Below are positions 43,316 to 55,500 of a DNA stretch of 64,000 nt, piece after piece. A program made the position numbers and the translations under genes. The notes under the pieces are model-generated. The model was not told where the DNA came from. It saw nothing but the letters and a program-made list of their open reading frames with translations, and did not search any database. Numbering within the stretch: position 1 is the first letter of the stretch; every line of letters starts with the position of its first letter. The DNA comes from Bilabrum cf. latius (Eukaryota; Bigyra: Bicosoecida; Bigyra; Bicosoecida): positions 434,001 through 498,000 of the forward strand of contig OZ237759.1 in the NCBI GenBank assembly GCA_965178125.1. The letters run 5' to 3'.

Positions 43316-46300
43316 TCACTTGCCCTTCCTACTAGACTTGGACTTGGATTTCTTTCGCCGCTCCCTCTCCGCCTTTTTGCCCTTCTTCTTCTTGCGGCCC
43401 TTCTTCCCCTTCTTCTTCTTTTTCTTCTTCTTGCCGTAGAACTTCCTCCAGTCCCCTTCCTGCACAGCCTTGAGCTTCCTCTAAATCCTCTTCATGGCAT
43501 ACCTCTCGAGCGCCTGCTGCCTGCGCCACCGCCGATAATAGTACACCGCCCCGATCACCAGCAGAACGAAGAGCACGATCCCGAGGATGATGAACAGCCA
43601 GGGGATGGGCGGCACGTACCTCCACACGTGCACGTTCGTCCCCAGCAGCTGCAGGGGGTCCCTGTTCCCAGCGGGATCGATCGCCCTCACCTCCAGCCGG
43701 AACCACCCTCGCTCCATAAAGTCGCTCACGTCAAGCCTGGGCAAAACCCTAGACCAGTTCCTCACCTCCCGGCCGGTCCCCAGGCTGATCACGCCGCCGA
43801 AGTCCTCGGCGAAGAAGGCCCTCCACTCGAACACGCAAGCGTCCTCACTGGCGCTGAAGTCGAACACCGTATCTGGGCTGCCGGTCCGTGGGGATGCGGT
43901 GATTGCAGTGGCCGGCAGCTCATCATCCCTGACCCACAGGTCCTCGCCCAGCCTCGACTGGCCCTCGTACCCGGTCGCAACCATCACATCGCCCTTAAAG
44001 CTCGTCGCCACGCTGGAGAACCGGGGAGCCGGTGCCTGCCTGCACACCGGGTTTGTCCCATTCGCGTCGGCCTCGTACTCAGCCTCGATCCTTGCCTGCA
44101 TGAGCTTCGCCCGATCCCCACAGCCGTCCAAGCCCCCTTTAAGTTCTGCGGGGTCCACCTGCGGAGTGTCCCCGGTGAATAGAGCCGTTGAGCCCGCCTG
44201 GTCGGCCGCAGCTGCGGCAGCGAGCTCCTCGGCGGCCCGCTGCCTTGTCTCGGCATTCTCCACGGGCCGCTCGTGCTGCTCCCCGAAGATCCAGTAACCG
44301 CCGTACGCCGCGATCCGATCCGTGGCCTCGGACCCCTCCACCACGAAGAGCGAGAGCATGAATTCACCCTCGTATGGCCGCTCCCTGACCTGGCACCTGT
44401 CCATCAAGACCTCTGCCAGCTCCTTGTAGAGGCATACCTCCCTCTCACCTCCGTCTGCGTGGGGCCACCTGTCGAAGTGGTTGGGGTCCCTGAGCCTCCG
44501 GATGGAGTCCCCGCTTGCCAGCGCAAGGTCCCTCACCGTTACGATGCCCTCGGACGCCAGCGCGCGAGCCTCTCCCGCCGTGAGGTTGAGCTTCGAGATA
44601 GCCGTCTGGTTCTCGCTGAAGTAGTCCTCCTGAGGGGTGCCTTGCTCGAAGTCTCGCCTCCACAGCAGCCCAGTGGAGTCGCCCGTCTCCAGCGCGGTCA
44701 CGATGTCGGCAGAGTACACTGCATCGGTCGGCCGCAGCTGCTTGCCCGCCACCTCCTGCTGCTTCCCAAACCCCACGAGCCACGAGCCGCCACTTGCGTC
44801 GGTGAAGTCCTTCTGCATCGGGTCGTCGTCTGGCTAGTCCACAAGAACGGCGGCGGGAACCTGCCTGCCCGCCGCCTCTAGCTCTTCCGCCGCCGAGAGA
44901 ACAGCCGCGGCCGGGTCGGGCGGGGCGTTGGTGAGACCCCCGATGATGTAGACCACCCCCTGAGCCACCACCGTCTGGAAGGCAGAGGTCGGCTCGAACC
45001 CGCCCGACAGCTCCGCGTCGATGGTCCACGTCAGGCCCCCGTCCTGACTCCTCCACACGTCGTTCAGCAAGGGGCTGTCCTCGTACACCGAGGGCGCCTC
45101 GCCGCCCCTGCCACCCATCAGAATCAGAGTGGACTGCACCAGCGCCAGCCCGAATTCCGCCCTGGCAGCATAGGGGGCTGAACCCGCGCCCACGAGCTGC
45201 TCCCACAGCACACCCCCGTCGTCCGACCTCCACACGTCATCAAGCACCCGGGTGTACCCGTCCCCGCACGCGAAGGGGCCGCACATGTGGGTCTACACGT
45301 GGGTCATGCCTCCCACCACAAACACGGCCTCGCCTGACACGGCGGCCGAAAACCTCTCACGCGGTGACCAGAGGTCGCACACGCAGGCACCTCTCACGCA
45401 CGAGGCGCGGCCCAGGCGCTTGTCCTCGCAGTCCACGTTGGACCTGCACTGCTGCTCCTTGGTCCCAGGGAACAGCGTGAGGTCCTCCTGCGGCACGTAG
45501 CACCCTGGGTTGATGAGTTCCCATGTGTCCGTCTGCGGAGTCCACATCCACGTGTCGCTGGTGAGGATCGTGAGCTCCCTCCACCTGCCCCTCTCCCCGA
45601 CGATGCCCCCAACGGATTGCTCCGGTGGGACGTCCTCCAGCGCCCTCGCCCTGCCCCCCATCACTAGCACTCGGCTCGCGTCCAAGGTCACTGCCACGTG
45701 GTCCCGCCTGGGGCTGAACCGCCTTGTTCCCTGGTAGGGGTCGATGGGCTCGCAGGACACGTCCTAGCAGCGGAATCGCGCCGCGCTCAGGCAGCACAAC
45801 CATTCCCTGTACCCGATGCCGCTGGGAGGCGTGCGATCGCCCGCCAGCTGCCGCCACTGCAGGCGGGACACCACGCGGGGCATCCGGCGGCCAGTGTGGG
45901 TAGATTCAACCAGTGAGTTCACGGCTTCCGTCTCTGCGGGCAAATATGTGTGGAGGCGGCGGGGTGGGGCGGGATTCAGATGCAACGAGATGCGTGAGAG
46001 CGCCGGGGCAGGGCGCCGGATTGCATCCGGGCAGCTTGGCAGAAGCAGCAGCTCTGTGCCGGCTGGACTCACGAGGGCCAATGGTATACCAATAATCATT
46101 TCGGTAAGAGCCTTGTCCAGCCTCCACGGAATAGTCGTCGCCTCCAAAGAGGATCAGTCGAGTGACCTCGATGTCCGGCAGCTGCTCCCCAAGCTCCGGC
46201 TCTGGCCTCTCGACAACCGTAGTGGCGGCTCCAAACCTCGCCGTGAATCCACTGGGTTGGGTTGTCGTCATCTACTGCCGCTCATCGCCGCTGAGCTGAG

Positions 46301-46394
46301 CCCAGTTGGAAGCCAAAGTGCTACGATATAGCACAAAAGCAAGTGCAAGTTGGATCATCGCCGTTCTTGTAGAAATCTGCTCAGAGTAAAGCAT
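43316..46394 (-). CDS. kelch-repeat type I membrane protein, 2 exons
   Basis: Exon 1 is 46394-46073 and exon 2 is 45933-43316 (139-bp GT-AG intron, phase 1), giving 979 residues ending at TGA 43316-43318. The N-terminus has a hydrophobic stretch (MIQLALAFVLY) suited to a signal peptide. The ectodomain carries kelch-type blades: LILFGGDDY with RNDYWYT, RRDHVAVTLDASRVLVMGG, FSAAVSGEAVFVVGGMTHV, LNDVWRSQDGGLTW and VVYIIGGLTN. A Cys-rich insert (CRSNVDCEDKRLGRASC) follows the second blade. Near the C-terminus is one transmembrane helix (PWLFIILGIVLFVLLVIGAV), then a short cytosolic tail that is almost wholly Lys/Arg after the fifth TAG (43481-43483). Five TAGs in all. A surface or vesicle receptor is likely; ligand and partner unknown. 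Confidence 0.8.
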
Positions 46395-46574
46395 GGCGCC
46401 CGAATTCGTGAGAGCTTATGAATTACACTCGCTGCGAGATGATCATGGTGATAATGACGTCTTATTGAGTGGGCTTGCTGGTGCAACCGCCCCAACGCAT
46501 AGCTAGCGAGCAACACCTTACAAAGGCGTCGTGACGAGCAAACACCATTTCGCACGCCTCTGATCAGAGGTGGA
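46395..46574. promoter_or_regulatory. divergent intergenic region, kelch gene / small secreted protein
   Basis: 180 bp between two divergent start codons, each followed by a signal-peptide-like sequence, so the two secretory-pathway genes may share control. AT-richer than flanking exons; no clear core element. Confidence 0.35.
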
Positions 46575-47201
46575 ATGGTGATTCCAGTAATGTGTATGCT
46601 CTGTGCATTTTTAATATATACTGCTGTGGCGCAGGTGGATCCGAATGATCGTAAGGCCGTTGACCCAACATAATTTATGTCACTGACTAGCCAGCAGAAC
46701 TCGGCCATGTAGGCAGACCCATGCTTTTTATTCGCAGCGAGGTTCCAATGCGATTCATACATATCGTATGCTGGAAACTTGAGCTACTGCCAGGGATTCT
46801 TCACTCACGATATCTAGCCATCGATTGCGGCGAATGTGTCAGGGGCGGAGCAGCAAGCAATGCAGGACTACGCGGCCGATCTTGAGGCATTTGACAGAGG
46901 GGATATGTCGTCGAGCTGTCTTAGCTACTCTGCATACTATCATTGCGCCAGAAATATGCCACGATGCTATCTAAACGAGGCTTAGCCGGTATGCGAGTTC
47001 GTGTGCCGGGAGCGAGCAAGCCGCTGCGGCTCAGACCCTGATGACTGCGAGCCTGTTTGGAGCAGATGCTCGGGCACAGCATCTTAGTTTCGATTTAGCA
47101 GGATGGTGTGGCCTGCTACGCTCGCTGTGGCGGCCTTGCTCGGTTCGCTGTCGATTGGCTCGTCTGCAGCAGGCCCGGCAGACGATCGCCCGCTGTCGTG
47201 A
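46575..47201 (+). CDS. small Cys-rich secreted or GPI-anchored protein, 2 exons
   Basis: Exon 1 46575-46634 encodes a 20-residue signal peptide (MVIPVMCMLCAFLIYTAVAQ). A 60-bp intron (GTGGAT...CTAGCCAG) follows, then exon 2 46695-47201 to TGA; 188 residues. The mature part has about 11 cysteines (CDSYISY, LSYCQGFF, CLSYSAYYHCAR, PRCYL, CEFVC, RCGSDPDDCEPVWSRC) and ends in a hydrophobic stretch (MVWPATLAVAALLGSLSIG) with a short polar tail, the layout of a GPI-anchor signal. Four TAGs are in frame, so the standard code breaks the gene into unscorable pieces. The donor is not consensus (GTGGAT), but reading through would meet a TAA. Family not recognised. Confidence 0.6.
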
Positions 47202-47400
47202 GCGAGGCGCCAATGCGCCGTTCCATATTGTATTGTTGTTCGTTTTAGGCACAATAGTAGCACATGCATGACATCGAGCCTGCAGCCGCTCACGGCCACC
47301 AGCCCAGCAGCAGACCTACACACACACCCGAAGCAATGGGCCAACCGGAACCCCATCACGAGACCCGGCCAAAGCACGCCCCCACATCCTTGTGGACAGC

Positions 47401-49107
47401 TCATTCCATCCGCAAGCTCCCGAACTGGTCCCTGTACATCTCCAGCATCGCCACCGCCTCCTCCACCTCGATTTCGAGCGTGGCCACCCTCCGCTTCAGC
47501 CGGCTGTTCTCCTCCCGTAGCGCGCCCACATCCCCTCCATCATCTCCACCGCTTCCCCTTCCCCTTCCCCTCCCCCGACCGCTTCCGCTGGCCCCAGCAC
47601 CCCTGTCCCCGTCTTGGCCCGAAGACAGGCCCGGAACCTCGGAATGGTCAAACTCCCTCGAACGCCCCCTCACCTACCGACCACCACTCCCCGATCCCGC
47701 GCCGCCGCTTTGTCCACCCCTTGCCTCCCGACCCCGGCGTGTCTCCGCTGCAGCGGGTGGATCTCCTCCGCCCCCCATCGCCCTCCGCTTGGCCTGCACC
47801 CTGGCCAGCTCCCGCGCCTCCCTCTCCTTCCGCATGTCCCATTCCGAATCCTCTCTCTTCTTCCTCGCCTCCCTCTCCTTCTTCTCTCTCATCTGCTCGG
47901 CCAGCTCCCGCGCGTACGCTGACCTCGCCCCCCCGCCATCATCACCGCCAGCACCCCTGCCCGAGCCCAGCCGCCTGGCAGGCGACGACACGGGGCTCAC
48001 GGGCCCGCCCCGTCTCCCGCTACTCGTCACACGACCGGGCGACCGTATCTCGGACGCCCCCGGCGTGGGCATGCCCAGCGCCCCCGCAACCCCCGCCCCG
48101 CTCTGCATCCTGGACCTATTCTAGCGAATGGATCGAGCGCCTCCCCCCCCGCCGCCGCCGTTGTTCCCTAGACCCCCCTCGTCCCCTTGCCCGGCCCCAC
48201 CAGCGCCCCTCTGCAGCTCGTCGGCCTCTCTGGCCGCCCTCTCCGCCTCCCGCAGGAACCGCTCGTCCTCCGCCCTCCTGCTCGCTTTCTCGCTCGCGTC
48301 CCGCTCCCGCTTCGCCCGGCGCTGCTCGTCCAGCTCCATGGCGTACCGCCGCGCATTCGCCTGCTTCGGGCTCAGGGCTGCGGAACCTCCGGATGGCGCG
48401 GCGCCGCCCCCACCGGGGGATCTGGACGGGAAATGGCGGGACCGTTCATCCCTGAGGACTGACGGGGACAGAGGTTCCGCTGCGCGGCGCCGCGCGTCCG
48501 CGCCGCCGTCGTCGTCGTCCAGGTCCATACCCCTCCGCCGGCTGCTTCCGCCGGGGGGAGGGCCCCTCGCCGGGCCGCGTTTGCCCACCCCGGCGGCCGC
48601 CCGCATTCTCGCCAGGTCAGACATGCGGACCGCGGCTGGCCCGGAACCCTCATCACTCGTCACACCACGGCTCCCCCGCCTGCGCTCGTCGTCCGCCCTG
48701 ATGGCCATCTCTGCCTCCGGGGAGGCGTCCTCCCTCAGTGCGCGGCGAAGTTCCGCTGCCCTCCTCTCCAAGGCCTCAAGCCTCCCCGGGCTGCCGGGGG
48801 GGGGGAGGCCCCTCTCCAGCTCAGCGATGGCGGCGTCTGCTTGTTCCTCGGGGCGGAGGCCGCGGGGCTGATGCTGGCGGTACCGAGCTGCGGAACCGTC
48901 GGCGCGGCGCCCGTGCCGTGGAGGCGAGCCCGGGGTAGGAGGGGCTGCGAGCACCTGCGGGCGAGATGAGCCGGGGCCCACGCCGGTGCCGCCGTCGCGT
49001 CGCGCCGGTGCCATCCTTGCGATTTCGTCGTCGCTCAGCCCAAGCTACTTCTGTCTTCTTCTTAGAAATTCAGCTTCCTTGCTTGCAAACTCGCCCCCGC
49101 CGTCCAT
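47401..49107 (-). CDS. CSPP-like coiled-coil protein (centrosome/cilium type)
   Basis: 568 residues from ATG 49107 (MDGGGEFASKEAEFLRRRQK) to TGA 47401-47403, with three TAGs (one in RRRQK-TAG-LGLSDDEIARM). Repeated motifs of the form YAxELxEQxRxKxERE appear twice (YAMELDEQRRAKRERDASEK and YARELAEQMREKKEREARKK), as in CSPP1-type spindle-pole and ciliary proteins. A final heptad segment LREENSRLKRRVATLEIEVE forms a coiled coil. With CFAP45 and CFAP52 this would be a third cilium or microtubule gene, but the assignment rests on motif style only. The frame is open upstream to about 49299 and a GT/AG pair near 49235-49305 could add a 5' exon, so the start is uncertain. Confidence 0.6.
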
Positions 49108-49572
49108 TCGATCTCTGCGGCCAGCCGCAGCGCCGGAGCCGCGGGACCTTCCTCCCCTAGCAGATTCTCTCGATGGTTCATTTCGCCTGCGTTCATGAGT
49201 TTTGCACAGTGTATTTAAAAAATATCGCTGTAAATTGAAACAGGATGCGCTAGAGCTGATAGCATCCTGCGAACATTCGAATTTCAGAACGCTTCTCACT
49301 TTGCTTTTGCGGACCCTTTGCGCGATCCACGGCTAGCCCTAGGTGCACGCGAGAATTGCATATCGGTCGGCCTGCCCAACTAGTCAATGCACTCACGTGC
49401 AACGGAACACGAGGTAAGTACAATTCGCCTTCCGTTGGGATCCTTGATTGGGGTATGACGAGTGTTTGGTTACAACCATGCGACCAATCGCACGCGGAAC
49501 CGCGACCGACTTGGTGCACTAGAAAAACAAAAAAGTCGAGTGGAGAGCGACCTCAGCGATTTCCTTCCACAA

Positions 49573-52500
49573 ATGGAAGAGAATGAGCGACGGGATGGCG
49601 GCAGGCACAGCCCCATGACCGCTGCCAATGCGATCGCTGTGGACAGCTCGGCGCTGGCGTTGGATGAGCACGACGTCGACAGGCCACCATGGGACGAACA
49701 GGCCACGGCAGCATCCAACGCAGCAGCACTCGCGCTTAGATTAGCAGAAACGGTTGCGGATTCCGAAGTCGCGCAAGCTGCGTTTCTTTCCTTGGACGGA
49801 GACGGTACGACCGGCTCTGGTGCTGCCGAGGCATCCGTTCGATGGCGCACGGCGCCAGGCCCCGTCTCTACCATCGAGGCCCAATGTGGCGCGCAGATTG
49901 CCCAGTCCTTGCCGTGCTGCTCGATCCGAAAGGGCTGCGACTGCATGGGTGCCTCCAGCCGTCGGGCTGAGCTTGCGAGGTCTGGACGCGTGCGCCCAGC
50001 CATGCCAACCCAGCTTCGACGAATGCAGACTGAAGCAAGAGAGGCGGCCGAACGCACCGCATAGGAGCTATTGGAAGCCTACAAATTCAAAGGTGGCCTG
50101 ACTCCGTGCGTGCATCCCGTGCCGGGGCACGATGATTTCTTGTTCGTGGCTGTTCCAGTTTCTGCCTCAAGTACAGCGCAAAGTAAAGGCTCGTCTGTCG
50201 GACCGGGCGTGCTTAGCACTGCCACCACCAGCGATTCGAGTCGCGTTGAAGTGCACGTTCATGCCGCCGGTACGAGATCGCACTCTCCTAGTACAGCGCA
50301 GGGGAGCCAGCAGCCAGCAAAATTCGACTTGTTGGAGAAAATCGAAGAGGAGAGCAGTCACTCATCGGGACCCGGCACCACTCCGCGAGACCAACAAAAT
50401 ACAAATACGAGCTCAGGAGAAGCGAAGCCGGCGGCCGCGGGTAGCAGCGGCGTCTCCTCGGAAACATCGACCTCCGCTGCCAGAAAGCGAGCATCTTCGG
50501 CCAGGCAGGTGCTCCACCTGCAGACCGCCACGCCTTCCATGAACGACCAGGACGTCCTTTTGTTGCGACGAGCGGCGGCCTTCCGGCGCCGCAGCGCAGT
50601 GACACTCACGGCACGCTTGGCATCCATGGCCGAGGAGCTGGCCCCGGCCCTCACCGCACTCGCCGCGCAAGGGGGGCTACAGCAGCAAGCCAAGCTGCAC
50701 GCCGAATCCGCGATGCACAAGATGGAGCGGGGTGCGATTGCGGTGGGGGAGAGAGCGAGGGTGAGGCAGATGGCGAGGTCGGGGGCACAGGCGGAGGGCC
50801 GTGGACAGGAGGGCGTGAGCTCTGTGAGGTTGGCAGCTGCCCACGCGACCGTGGTACAGGAGGGCCACAGGGCAGGCAGGATGGGGGCCCGGAGGGTCAG
50901 CGCGGGGTCAGCCGTGACGGGCGGCGTGCCCTTACAGAGCGGCATGGGGATGGGGATACGCCAGCTGCATGAGCGCGCCGACAGGATGCACCACACGGTG
51001 GGACTGGAGGCTACTGTGGGCGGCCAGAGGCAGGGGGGGCACGCGGGGGGTGGGGCTGGAGAGGACCATGACGACCTCGGTCTGCCGCTCGCCACGGGAG
51101 GAAACAAGATCACCGATAGGGCGGCAGCACGGCTAGCCAAGAGGCAGCAATCTGTGTCGCCCAGCAGCAGCGCTGGGACAAGAACTGTGGCGGGAGGAGG
51201 AGGAGGAGGAGGAGGAGCAGGGATTGGTGGTTCGACTGCCGGGCCAGCTGCCGTGCCTTCGAGTGCTTCGCATCAACGAGACATTGGGCTTGGGCTTGGT
51301 CGCAAAGGCACCTCTTCGGAGGAGAGCGGCTTGCTGCGGATCGCCACCCACGGCCCAGATGGAATCTCAACGGCTAAATTACTGGCCGACTCGAAAGGAG
51401 CCGACGGTGGCAGCGACGGGCTGCAGGGTCTCGGTGCCGCAGCCATGTGGCGAGAGAGGGCGGAGGGGGTGTCTGCGGCACTGCACGAGTTCAATCGAGG
51501 ACACTACCTCGGCATGGGGCACAAGTCCAGGGCCGTCCCGTTCTGCTGCTGTTCCCTGACTCGCCAGGGCGTCGAGCAGCTGGGCGCGTTCTTCGCGCCG
51601 TGGAGGTGGCAGGTAGGCTGCTGCAGACCCCCGGGGGCCGCGGAAGATAGATCTGTCGGTGCTGCGGCCCAGGCCTGCAGGGGACACGGGGGCCGGAATG
51701 CTTCGAGCGGGCACGCCCTCCCCGCCTTGTACGAGGACGCTGCGCCCCCCATGCAGGGCGCGTCCTCTGCCGCTGTGCTGAGATCGCCGTGCTGCTGCGC
51801 GGGGCTGCTGTGCGGGCCAGGGGTGCAGCTGGATGTGGCGGATCGCTCGGCGGAAGGTGCGGGCGGGTGTGGCTGCTTCGGCTGCTCTGGGTGTGGGTTA
51901 TGCACGTACTGCGCTTGTCTGCCGGTTTGCGCGACCGTGGACTTGTTCGTGTTGCTTGGCAGGGTTCTTGTGGCCTTGCTCATGCTGGCGCTAGGACCCG
52001 CTGTGGACGTAGGCCTCGCGGCACTCAGCGTGGTGCTCTGCTTCGGAGCCTTGGCTGCGTACGAGGGAGCGTGGGCTGTGCTTGCAGCAGACGGCGCGGC
52101 GCAGGACGAGGACAGTGGTGGGCATGGGAAGGGTGGGGACAACGACTAGGATGATGATGATGATGGCCGCGGCAGCCGCCATCTGACGCGCATCTCCAAC
52201 GGACAGGTGTGCATGGCAATGCTATGCTGCAAGGGGCTATGGTTCGCGGAAGAGACGATCGGGGCATACGAGATATCTGCTCCGTTTGCGGACTGGGCGC
52301 AAGGCATGATGCGGATGCAGCTGGACACGATGGGACGGGAGAGCCGGCGCATCGCCATGCGCGAGCAGAGCCTGCTTAAGGCAAGGGAGCATGCAAGAGC
52401 GATGTACGAGTCGCAGATGGCAGCTGCCAGGGCCAGGGAACAAGCAGCCCGGGCGCAAGCCAGGCGAGAGAGGTCTGCGAGCTCGGAGAGTCGGGGGTCT

Positions 52501-55500
52501 GCCACGGGAGACGGCACGGGAGCTGACGCCGGCAGATCGCCAGCCAGCAGCAAAGGGCCTATGATGGTCGTGCGGTCGGGCGCTAACGCGCCGTCTGCCC
52601 TCCATACGCCAAATCAGGCCCATCTGCAGCGTCACGTCACTGATGGGAGCCAGGCCTGTGCAGTATCCGCCTCTGGAGTGATACCATACAGGCAGCTGTC
52701 TGTCGACTCATCTTCTGAGGCTGGCTCTGCGCATGGATCGCGCATGAGAGCTGCCGACTCTACCGCTTTGCAACTGGCGGGTACCACCGAGGCTATCAGC
52801 GGTGAATCCACTTCACATACTCCCAGCTCCCAGTCGATGCCAGCGACTGGGACAAGGCCCCTCGACTCTCCAACACCCGGAGGAGGAGAGCTTGCAGCCA
52901 GTCAGCGGGACTCGCACGGTGGCAGCAGCAGGACCCCCACCGGTGGGAGTGAGGCAGGCCTAGGCAACAGTGCCAAAGACAACAACAGCAGCTCAGGCAA
53001 TGCGCGGTCCTCCGGGGACCACCCAGGCGGGTCACGATCTGCTGACCGCAACACAGGCACAGCCAGCGGCAGCACTAGGAGCAGGGCGACCTCTTCCGTC
53101 CGGTTTGCGGAGCAGGACCAAGAGCATGGCGCCGGTATGGTACCAGGGAACAGCGCAGGGAGCAGCGCAGGGAAGCTGTCATCGACGAGTTCCCGCGTTG
53201 GATCCACGAAATCCAAGAGGGTAGGCGATGGTGAGGGCGATGGAATGGCCCAGCACAGCCACACCAAGCCTATCAGAGACTCTTCCATCCCGCCGTCAAA
53301 GCTGCCCTCCTCTGACGTCATCGTGGTCCTCGTACCCCGTGCAAAGCTCCTGCGCCGGCAGTAGCCGCGAGGACCCCCCCGCCGCACGGTCCACTGGCGC
53401 GCCCTCTCGCAGTACGCCCGCTTCATCAGCTGCTAGGAAGCCTGCTGCGCCTGCGGGCCCGGGCTGGGTGCCTTCCTGGCCCAGGATCACGTGCAAGTGG
53501 CCCAGACCGGTACCTCGGGAACCATCGCGTAGCGAACCGCGCAGAATCTTCGCGCCAGCGTGCAGGGCCTGTCTAGCTACCCCGTTAGTCCTGAGGTGCT
53601 AGCAGCAGTGGAGGCGAGACTCCCCGCATTCGCGAGTGCAGAGCCACAGGCAGGCGCCATGAAGCCCGCGGCCAACATGCCGTCACACCCGCGGGTGGCT
53701 CCCTCACCGGGAACCAAGGGCCAATCCGCAGACCTGATGCATTCCAGTGCCTTCGATGAAATTGAACGGTAGAACGCAGCGGGCGCGACCCTGTACAGAG
53801 TCATGGCAGCCGAGTCCACGCTGCCGTCCTGCTGCGATCTGGTGGGGGCGTGCTGCAGCTCGATCAGCTGCGGGGCCGTGAGCTGGGGCGCGGCCACGAC
53901 GTCCCACGCGATCGGGTCGGCCCTCTGCACACTGCTGTGCCTGCTACCGTGCACCGCATTGCCGCGCAGGTACAGACGGGATGCCGCGAGATGCCTGTGT
54001 CGGGAGGATCCAGTCGATGCCCTCATGTAGGGGGTCACCATGTGGGACCTGCAGGCAGCTCGGTGCAGCGACGACAAGGCGGTGCTCCAGAGACTTGGGA
54101 CCGGGGGGAGCGGCGGCGTGGATCCGTCGCAGGTGCCGGCACCCGGATTCGACGCCTTTCCCGAGGCGATGCCCATCGGTCCCAAGCTAGACAACATCGC
54201 GCAGCACGGCAACAAGACGCTGCGCTCTCATTTCAGCAGTGCCAGCACAGGCGTTGGCAATGATTGGCTTGGGTCGGCCCCTGGTCAACCCACCCTGGGC
54301 GAAGACACTGCAGGCATCCTGCACACGATGCAGCTGAGGGCGAGCGAAGCTCTCGTCGGAGCCATGGCGTGGATGGCGCTGCGCAAGGGCGGCAACCTTG
54401 GCCCGTCTGATTTCGCCCGCATTCGGGAGTCGCTGGGCCATTGGGGACTATTCACGAGGGACGCGGACCGCGCCTCCTTGTTGCACACCGTGCTGGACCC
54501 AGGGCAGCTGAGCAGACCTCCCAGGCTCTGGACGGCGCACGACTTCGGGACCGACCGCGCAGGTAAAGCAGAAAAGGATTCCACCGAAAGCGACGCAACG
54601 GACGCAGCAAGTGACGATGATGCCGACGCTGGCATGGGCGGGGGTGTGCTGGACACGAGCGCCAACCGATCGAGGAATACCGGCTCTCCCCACGGAACAC
54701 CTCGCGCAGGGCAACGCCATGCGTCGGGGGGAGTTGCACCTGCCCGTGGGAAGCGCCGTGCCTCATTCGTAGGCGACTCACGCGGCGTGTCCATGGGCGT
54801 TGGAACCAGTGGGAAGAAACGAAGGAGCAGCGGTGGGGTCGGAGGGGGCATTTCGGGCGGACGGTCCGCTGCAGTGCAGATGGCGCTGGACAGCGTAAAC
54901 CACCCGAACCGTCCCGCAACAGCATCGCGACATCGCGCTGCATCTGCCGCGTCGGTCACATCGGCATCCGGGCCCCGTGGCATGGTCAGAAGCAGCACTC
55001 GGTCCACAGCAGGCACCAGACACGGCAGTCCCGGTGCCAGGGCACGATCGATGGATTCTCCCAAGAGTCGGGCCGATCGGATCCTAAGCTCTACAACGGC
55101 ACAAGGCGCGGGGGAGTAGGGATCGATCACAAGCAGATCGAGAAGAAGGGAAGGGACGGGGCAGGGGAGACGAGCCGGCGGGGCTCGGTTGCGCGGCGGG
55201 CGCTCGAGCGAGAGACCGGGGTCTTCCAGCTACAGCTCAAGCGGCGGGATCCTGAAACCGCAGGGAGGCGTCATCTCGCGGGGCAATTCATCTTCTCGCC
55301 GCGCCCAGCGGAAACAGCAGCGGTTGCAGCATCGCGGCAGGTCGGGTGCCTCGCACACGTCACACACGTCACACGACTCATCGCGGTCCGTGTCGCGATC
55401 CACCCGGCAGCCCCATCACTCCGCCAGGTCGCCAACACAGGGCTCAGGGGCCGGCTTGGGTGACGGGGATGGACGTTGGGCGGGGAATGCAAAGGACATG

